Source: Mesodorylaimus sp. YZB2_4 (lineage: Eukaryota; Nematoda; Enoplea; Dorylaimida; Dorylaimidae). Taken from it: 64,000 bases of DNA. The notes beneath the pieces are model-generated. The model searched no databases. It saw only the letters and a list, made by a program, of their open reading frames with translations, and was not told where the DNA came from. Shown one piece after another: positions 57,101 to 64,000 of the stretch. Within the stretch, counting starts at the first letter, position 1. Each line of letters opens with the position of its first letter. The stretch lies in assembly GCA_030248295.1 (NCBI GenBank), contig JASANH010000812.1:372001-436000 (forward strand), in the 5' to 3' direction. The translations under genes and the position numbers were made by a program.

Positions 57101-60100
57101 AAAAAAAAGCAGAGAGCAAAAAGGGCGAGAAAGCTTTTTCTTTGCAAGAAGACAGTGCTTTTGCACATAAAAAATCGGATTTTTTACAATTTTTGAGATA
57201 TAATTTTACAATTTTTGCTATCACACAAATGGAAGACCCCATGGAATGAGTTCCAAAATAGCCACCAGTAATATTTTCAGAATTATTTTGCCATACTTTC
57301 ATGCACATTGTTCTGCCGACGCAAATTCCACATTTTTTAGCCTTTATTTTTCTTTTTTTAACGAATTCATTGCTGAGCAATTTGCCGACAACTTTTCAGG
57401 TCATATCCGTCTATACATATACTTTATTAAGCGTCATTGCCCTGTTTTCTAATATGCTGCACCGAGTGTACATTTGCACTCGACTCCTGGTCTCACTGCA
57501 GAAAAAGGGTATCACTAAAATCCTTCCTAATGCATTTCCGTTTGGAAAAATAATCAGAATTTATAGCTTCAAAATTACAGGAAGCTGAACCAGGAGTCGA
57601 AAAACAAGTCTCTGCACTTAGAAAATGTCAGCTCATGTTTTTATGAAAACAAATTATTCTAAAGCCCAATGCTCATTATTCGCCTGAATGCTCAAAAGGG
57701 GAAACAATTGTGAGCAAGGCGGCAGCTGTAAATATCTTTTATGCATTTCCTCAGTTTAAGTACGCAATATCTGATTTCTTAGGCCCTAAACATCCATTGG
57801 GCAAATATAGTCTCCCATTTCCCGCTGTTTAGTAGCTAGCAAACTTATTCGAGTCTGTCCACCCACACAACTCCTCATGAAATGACCTTTACTGTGGATT
57901 GTTTTGAACTTGGGCTTTCTCTATTCATGTCTGATCGGGAATTGTAAAAACATTTGTGTTTTTTATTCTTTGTTGATTAGAAAATAAAAAATATCATTTT
58001 CTTCCCATCTCGACTACTTACTCTTGAATCATATAATTCTTTATCGATTTTTGTCATATCGAAGCCGCGAAACATGGACAAAGAAGTTGTGCGTGTTTTG
58101 GGAACGAAGAACTTGTCACTGACATCTGGATAGCTGATTCGTTTATCAGGCGACGAAACAGGGCCGGCGATACAAGCTATAAAGAAGATGATTAAAAACA
58201 CATGCATATTTATGATTTGGCGCTAGCCAATAGGAGACCTACTCGAACTAATGGACGAGTCTAAATCGGGTAATGATCGATAAATTCTCGATTGTCGCCT
58301 TGACGACGCCTTACTCTCAACGGAATCGCTGAAACAAGATGTGCACGCCGATAAGCATCTATCTAGCAATTTCTTTAATCAGCTGTGCCTTTTGCTCATT
58401 AAATATTCTTATCATTACAGGAAAATTTCTCAACAAAAGGTCAAACTTATCGTGTTGAAAAAAATTTATTTTATAGTAGTGCCAACAATTTCATCTCATC
58501 TTTCCACATGACGCACCTAAAATTTTATCGACTCAGGTGCGAAAAGCGAGTTGAAATTGATGGGGCATATTAGGTCATACGCGTATTGGAGCGTGTTGGA
58601 GACGAGACGAAGTGAGGCGGTATCGACAGGAGGTCTATGGGCACCATGTCACCAAATAAAAACCAGTAAAAGGAACCTAGCAGAAGGGAGGCCATAAAAG
58701 GAAGTGCGTATCTGTTGGACAGTGGGCGAGTGAAGGAAGAGGTAAAAATAAAAAATGCACCTGGTGTCTGAGGTAAGCAATAATAAGCTGCATGATGTAA
58801 TTCCATCAATCGTGGACCCAATGAAGTGAGAAACGCACCAAACCCCGCTCTTGTTACCTCAAGTCTTCTCACCTCCAAGTGTTGTTCTAGATAGTGCACT
58901 ACACACGAGAGAGCCCCAGGGTGGCCTTTCATTTTGTATGTTCACGCCATAGGTTAGTGTGACGAGCACTGCAGGCCTGTCAAAAAGTCACTTCTGACCA
59001 CATTACATTAGATAGCTTGCGGCAGTGTCGAATGCACGGCTAACAGAAGAAACAGAGCATACAAAAAGAAGAGAAAGAAACCTACACCAACTTACATGGA
59101 TTCCATTTTCCTAAACTCTTCTCGCTCTTGTGCCAAATCGTGCGAAGCCGATTCTCGAACACGTGTGCTCAAAATAGGATGTATCTCACGTCTCCGATTC
59201 ATGGGCCTATCATCGTCCATCGAACATGCATCGTCCTTGTTTCTATATCGGATAAACTCCGAATTCTCCTTGCTAATTTCTAATATATTCTGCTCGTACC
59301 TGAATGATTATGCAAAAAAATTATGGTTATATTGTTACTATTTTTAGTTTATAATCTTTTATAGAAAATCAGTTTTTTAAATGGAAATCAACAGGATTCG
59401 ATTTGAACGGTGTATAAGCTTATAGGATTTCAATGTCTGTGTCTATGTTACGCCTGACTGTGGGTTGTACCAGAGAATACGTAGAAAAAACCCGAAGGAG
59501 GCAGCCGTACTGGCTCGACTCGATCAACCTCGTGACAACGAATCTAATTATCGTGCTTACACCATTATGTCTTCACTAGAATGTGTCGGGCTTGTTATGG
59601 TTTCGTCTAGCATCAAGAAATATAAGCTGCCCCAAGCATGACGCACATGAAAAGAGATCATTATTTTAAAAGAGCAAACACAAAATTTGAATTCCCGCGC
59701 ATTTTTACTTTGCATATGTTATCCTACGGCATTCGAAAGAATGCCTTGCAGGAGATTAAAAAAACTTGCATTTTCGCGCACTTTTTTAGTATAGGCTGTT
59801 TAGAATCTTGGGCAGTGAGCCAGGAGTGGGGTCAGTTTATTGAAATGGTCTTAGTCTTTCGCTAATTTTTAGGGAAAACTTTTCATTTTTGAATGAAACT
59901 CCTGTCTGAGCCCATATTTTACGCATCATATTAAAATTACTAGCGTTACGCCTAGAATGTGGGGAAAATCCAGGAATATTACATTGTTTCAGAGTGTGTA
60001 AAATAGCACTTACCAATTCAACTTGCTTTTCCTCCACATGAAAAGGAATGCCACCAATGCCGCAGCGATCAAGAAGATTGTTCCAATCACTGCGTAGACA

Positions 60101-60207
60101 GCTGGCGATAATCCACCAGAACCGGCGTCTTGATCGAACATCTCTCCATCCAATCTAACCTTATTTTCATTTTCGAACGAAGGGGCTCGGAGTCGGTTTA
60201 CACCCAT
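54118..60207 (-). CDS. Synaptotagmin family protein (one membrane helix, C2A and C2B)
   Basis: Seven exons: 60207-60014, 59299-59096, 58133-58022, 55364-55098, 55033-54851, 54794-54677 and 54428-54118, all phases consistent, 462 residues. Exon 1 has a short N-terminus and a membrane helix (SPAVYAVIGTIFLIAAALVA) followed by FLFMWRKSK. Exons 2 and 3 encode a charged linker. Exons 4 and 5 form C2A (LLTVKLLQAANLLARRTDSP, NPYFKVHL, then CKLEIMVYDFDQYSVDECIG). Exons 6 and 7 form C2B (DILFSISYLSKAQRLIVTLM, the polybasic KKKLKQRR, then YNPTYNEALTFNIP) and end in DLWRAVIRGEDSKARWYGL. C2A keeps the Asp cluster in its third loop, but the first loop has N in place of the usual D before PY. In C2B the third loop reads ICHETHAF, without the usual Asp pair. 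So Ca2+ binding is probably weak in C2A and absent in C2B, unlike synaptotagmin 1. The exon-3 acceptor is the least certain. Such proteins act in vesicle fusion or trafficking. Confidence 0.85.
55365..58021. other. Long intron of the synaptotagmin gene
   Basis: No exon recognised. Contains a TA microsatellite at 56440-56625. Frames here lack signatures. Confidence 0.5.
56440..56625. repeat. TA-rich microsatellite in intron
   Basis: TATATA, TGTATATA and TACATATATA words over about 185 bp. Confidence 0.85.
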
Positions 60208-62190
60208 TTTATTCTAAAATGTAGATTTTTATTATCAGCAACTTTGTTCCAATCGGCCATAGTGACTCGGTGGATCGAATGTGGGGGGGTTGGATGTAAG
60301 ACAGTAGCTAATCGACTAGTCTAGTAGCTGAAGCCAGTCAAATGAGGACGATGAAGAAGACTGAGAAAGAGCATGTGGAAATGATCAGATCCCATTTCAA
60401 CCCTCTTGAACATGAATATATGCCATTGCTGATCTTTGCTGCGTTCTACAATTCCCTCTTTTCCCACTCGCCCCTCCCGTTTCAACCCGAATAAAATAAA
60501 TAAGGGCGACCTTAAGGGAAAATTTCAACCTTGGCTAACATATCGTGTTGCCTCGGTTCACTCGACAACATTTTCCTTCCTTCTTCTCTTTTCCTGATTG
60601 AAAGCCGATTGAAGCACAAATAGAAAGGAAATAGGCTCATTTTTTAAGATGAAAATTCAAAGTCTCGTTTGCACATTTTTCTTTCAAAAACGCTATGTGA
60701 TTGGTCAGAAATGCGCATATTTTTTTGAAAAAATAGAAATAGAATTTTATGACCATTTATTGGGAATTCAGAAATGGCCATTATTGAAATATTAGGTTTC
60801 ACATATCGGCATTTTATCGAAGGCTCATATTTCATTTTAAACTGGCTTTTTACGCCTCTCTTTGCATCAGCAGTGGCCGACGGGGAAGGAGGAGAGGTGC
60901 TTTGGAGGCAGGCCGAGTTTGATATATTCTTCAGGCCCTAGGTGGAGTGGGTATCATTGTTTGGAAGATGGACGAGCATCGGTTGCCCTGGCTCGAGGTC
61001 GGCCATGCAGCCGTCGACAAACTGTACGCGGCCACGCTTGGCACTAACGAGCGCCCCAAGTGCGGCCGGTAATAATTGAAGCAGCGACTAGTCTTCGATG
61101 CGTAGGAAGCGGGAAAGGAGAGGAGGTTCGGTGTAAGAAGTGCCCTCGTGTATGGGCCCACCTGTAGTCTCATTCATTCGCACACTTTTTATCACCATGA
61201 ACAGGAAAAGCCGTTCGTGATGCATACGAAAAACAAGCCCTTTACTCTTTATATTCACTAGCTCGCCAGTCGACAAAGGACACGAAATGGGTTGTGAAAA
61301 GAAAATGAAGCCAGCTCCTACATTTGGTATTCGCTCGGTTGGAGCTGTGAAGCCCGGCCGCCACGACACGACTGATCGACATTCTTCTCTTGCTTAATGA
61401 TTATTTTCTTGGCCGTCTTGTTTAAGCCACTGCGAACAATGCCCCTCGTAGCGTACTTATCCCGCTTCCACTACGCGCACGCATGCAGTCTCCTCACGCG
61501 TGGGTGTGTTTTGATGACAAATGATGAGGAATAAAGTTGATTCCATCGAGCTGACTGTGCCGCAGCGATCGCACTTTTACTACATTCATAAATTTCTGCA
61601 TTTTCCCTTGCTTGCAAAATAGGATCCTCGAGTCATGGAGAATGTTGCGTCAAGTTATGAATTCAAATAGGGAGCAAAAAACCACATTTCATGTATAAAA
61701 ATTTCTGAAATATCTTCGGGCTGAAACATGTAGTCAGATCTTGACGCGATTTTCGCACTTCAAATTTGTTATGCATAAAAAGAGGGCGAAATTTTAGAAA
61801 TCTTTCTTTTAAAATTCCTTTTCTGAGTTTCGAATTTTGTTGTTTCGCTGATGGCACACGATTTAAAGCACGATAAGCTTTTAATGAACCCTTAGAAACA
61901 GTAGATTCGTGTGCAACTTTGGTCACGTCCTCAGTTCAGTTTTGTTATAGGCCTGCATGGCTACATTTTGCAGCAGTCTGATAAATATTGCTGGCAAAAC
62001 TCGCAATTTTCTGAATAGATATGCCATCACGCGAAAAGCAAATTTAAAATAAAAGTTCACCCCCCCAAATGCTTCTTTTTCCTCAGGAACTTTTATGCGA
62101 AGCAGGCTTTTTTTAAAGGAAATCTGAGAAATCAAAATCTACTGTACAGTACATTCGACAGCTCGTCCAGTCATCTCATAAACATTTGAA
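60208..62190. other. Intergenic, no gene recognised
   Basis: Upstream of synaptotagmin. Frames at 60.9-61.4 kb overlap on both strands without a domain or splice support. Somewhat more GC-rich at 60.86-61.6 kb. No repeat identified. Confidence 0.35.
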
Positions 62191-62330
62191 GCGGCCGTGG
62201 TGATGCAGTGGTTCGGCATTCATTGATAGTGAGTGGTTTTCCCGGGTTTTCCCTGGCATAGAGGTGCTCCTAGTGGGGGCACTACTGGTGTGTGCTGGTC
62301 CCCGCACAGCCTTTCATAAGATTTGACTCG
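62191..62330 (+). mobile_element. tRNA-derived SINE, short copy
   Basis: Head GCGGCCGTGGTGATGCAGTG with a TTCGGCATT A-box continuation, then a decayed B box (CCCGGGTTTTCCC) and the tail words GAGGTGCTCCTAGTGGGG and CCCCGCACAGCC. The middle body is missing. Confidence 0.65.
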
Positions 62331-63225
62331 AAAATGGAATGTAAGTCTTTTGGGGGAACATAATTTTGAAAAAGCAGTATCTATGCATTAAAACGAGCTA
62401 ATAAACTAGCAATTGAAGTGTTGGATCATAAAAGCCTTTTGTAAACGTTCAAGCCCTATGTTTTCGAATAGTGCCTTTACTGAGCAAAAAGCTTCTGCAG
62501 CTTCTTAATTTGACGAAATAGACAGCGCTCAAAAGCGCTTTGTGTCATGTTGGAGCGTCTTTTTCAATGCATTAAAATGTCATATATGAAAGTCTAATGA
62601 GTATAAGCTAAAACTCTCATGTTTATCCAGCACTTAATTTTCTCAAAAACGTGCATAGTTACGAAATTAAGTTGAGAAAATGACACTCTCTTTCACTCAG
62701 CGCCTTATCATTTTGTTTTGACATGATAATCAATCACTCATTGATCACGGAGCAGAAGAAGGAAGTGGCTTCTTTACAGTGATATGAAGAAGGAAAAACA
62801 TGTAAGAAGGAGATAATTTGAAAAAAGATACGCCTACAGGCTCATCAAGGCCAGAATCCACGCTGTGGCGCGTGAGCTAGGGCGTGTGCGAAGAAGTAAT
62901 CAGGAAAGCAGTTTTAAAAACAGGTCAATATCTGAATATGAAAGCATTGATACATTTACCTCTTTTTTTAATTAAAGCGACGTCACTGAAGTTTCAAAGA
63001 GCAAAGCAGTGTTTTTGGTAGTGCACAAGCGTGCTTTCTGTAAGCTTCGACTTTTGGAAAACATGCAAGACCACACTTCAAATTTCGACCACACTCTTCG
63101 GGGAATTCGATGCACCCATGAGTTGTAACAGTGATGACCAGTGCTTTTTGGGGCAAACTCCATTTTTACAAACTTATCCCTAAAAACTTTCTTTTCTAAA
63201 GTGGCCGGACAATATCAGCCATAAC
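62331..63225. other. No gene recognised
   Basis: AT-rich DNA without a supported exon or repeat. Confidence 0.3.
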
Positions 63226-63239
63226 TCATTGACCTTTAG

Positions 63240-63400
63240 GTCTTGTTCGATCAGCGACCTATCAGCGTGCTCGCAAATAAACGGGGAATCAAACGCTTGT
63301 CGCGAAAAATTTCTTTCCTATCTCGGGATATTGGGCACTAAAGCTGAAGGGGCTCTCCAAGTCGATGACTTTCAGGCCTCGTGCTCCTTTGTGGCAACTA
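63240..63400 (+). CDS. Possible Cys-rich exon of a gene running off the right edge
   Basis: After a TTGACCTTTAG acceptor the open frame encodes SCSISDLSACSQINGESNAC, then REKFLSYLG, LQVDDFQASCSFVATRR, with a GGGGGTTTG-type donor near 63400. Four Cys spaced C-x(7)-C-x(10)-C-x(n)-C recall the helical Cys-rich secreted domains common in nematodes (DUF19-like), but this is a weak match. The borders are approximate and neither neighbouring exon is settled. Confidence 0.3.
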
Positions 63401-63764
63401 GGAGGGGGGTTTGACCAGCTTGAAATATGCCCAGCTATGTGCAATGGCATAGCAGCAAAGCCCAGCCGGTCAACTATGTAGATTGCTATGCTATGATGCC
63501 CAAGCCATCAAGCTCATTCCCCCTTCCCTCACCACATCGTCTACACCTCTGCTGCACATTTGATATCTAAATATACGAAAACAATCAACGGAAGAAATCA
63601 ATTTTTAAAAAATTTGCAGAACAGCTCATGAAACCAGACATTCATTTTCGGATAGAGCATTAAAAATAAAATCGATTGCTTTTTACTTGGTTGAAATTTA
63701 CTTTTGTGAAAAATAGAAGAAAACAGCCCAGGTCAAAAAGAGTCATAAATACGCAAGTTTTGAA

Positions 63765-63897
63765 TTTCCCGCCCGCGCTCTGCTACGACGATTCGGGCTG
63801 TACTGTCTTCCCCTCTTTTTCACACAATGGTCGAATGTCACTTGGAAAAAACCAATCGATGCCGTTTTACATGCTCTATCTGAAAATTAATGCGTGA
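63765..63897 (+). CDS. Possible terminal exon
   Basis: The open frame PPALCYDDSGCTVFPSFSHN, then GRMSLGKNQSMPFYMLYLKI and a stop reads like coding sequence and could follow the exon at 63240. No acceptor was settled; the frame runs through a TTTGAATTTCCCGCC site at 63759. Family unknown. Confidence 0.25.
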
Positions 63898-64000
63898 TTT
63901 TATGATCTGTGTGACATGATTTCCATGGAGGATTTTCTGAAAACTTAAAGCAGTTTTAGTACATTTGGATATCGAATGTAAAGCAAAAAGTACAGCTGAT

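Noticed and set aside
58570..58932. Minus-strand frame of 120 codons between synaptotagmin exons 2 and 3
   Set aside because: No synaptotagmin-like residues and no acceptor/donor pair in phase; exons 2 and 3 join without it.
1..64000. CRISPR arrays, bacterial operons or riboswitches
   Set aside because: The window is eukaryotic; the regularly spaced words found are transposon arrays with variable spacing and no unique spacers.

Overview
The window looks like nematode nuclear DNA from a repeat-rich genome. Four things point there. Genes have introns with GT-AG borders, both short (about 52 to 55 bp) and long (up to 3.3 kb). There is a multi-repeat chitin-binding protein in the style of nematode eggshell proteins, next to clear animal genes (discs-large, synaptotagmin). 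TTAGGC-type repeats occur internally. A composite CHR/E2F site of the form TTTGAATTTCCCGC(C) recurs eleven times, as is common in Caenorhabditis. The species cannot be named from the sequence alone. Only a small fraction of the 64 kb is coding. All exon structures were read by eye from frame, splice signals and paralogue comparison.

Layout from left to right. 1-5.4 kb: the 5' part of a discs-large (dlg) MAGUK gene on the minus strand, with the L27 domain and linker exons visible and the PDZ, SH3 and GK parts off the left edge. 9.8-10.2 kb: a broken FLYWCH/Mutator-like transposase fragment. 10.7-12.2 kb: a secreted single-domain C-type-lectin-like (CTLD) gene. 14.3-21.7 kb: two divergent paralogues of an unrecognised secreted helical family sharing a 208-bp promoter. 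22.5-28.0 kb and 37.7-43.2 kb: a 5.5-kb direct segmental duplication, each copy holding a second type of the same CTLD gene. 29.8-33.8 kb, between the copies: a CTLD plus PAN-domain gene whose introns are filled by mobile elements. 34.0-36.5 kb: scrambled, partly inverted pieces of CTLD-like exons. 44.7-46.4 kb: an intronless chitin-binding (CBM14) protein. 50.0-53.8 kb: a two-helix membrane protein. 54.1-60.2 kb: a complete seven-exon synaptotagmin, convergent to it. 63.2-63.9 kb: possible exons of a Cys-rich protein running off the right edge.

The lectin-type genes (four), the CBM14 protein and the paired secreted proteins form a loose set of extracellular, gut, eggshell or defence-type genes. 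Dlg and synaptotagmin are conserved housekeeping or neuronal genes. GATA-type sites near the secreted genes would fit intestinal expression, which is an inference.

The most unusual feature is the mobile DNA. At least eight different small non-autonomous elements share one design: their ends, or subterminal regions, are arrays of a short, usually GC-rich word repeated 3 to 9 times, a different word in each element (ACCGGCGA, TAGGCGAC, GACCCG, CCCGCC, GCGCA, TTAGGCT, GGATCCAC, GACCGC, TTACTTAAG). Several have 8-10 bp target duplications. One of them carries a captured piece of a CTLD terminal exon. A tRNA-derived SINE family, a Tc1/mariner-type MITE, a 1.15-kb intronic palindrome, and long G or C runs make up much of the rest.
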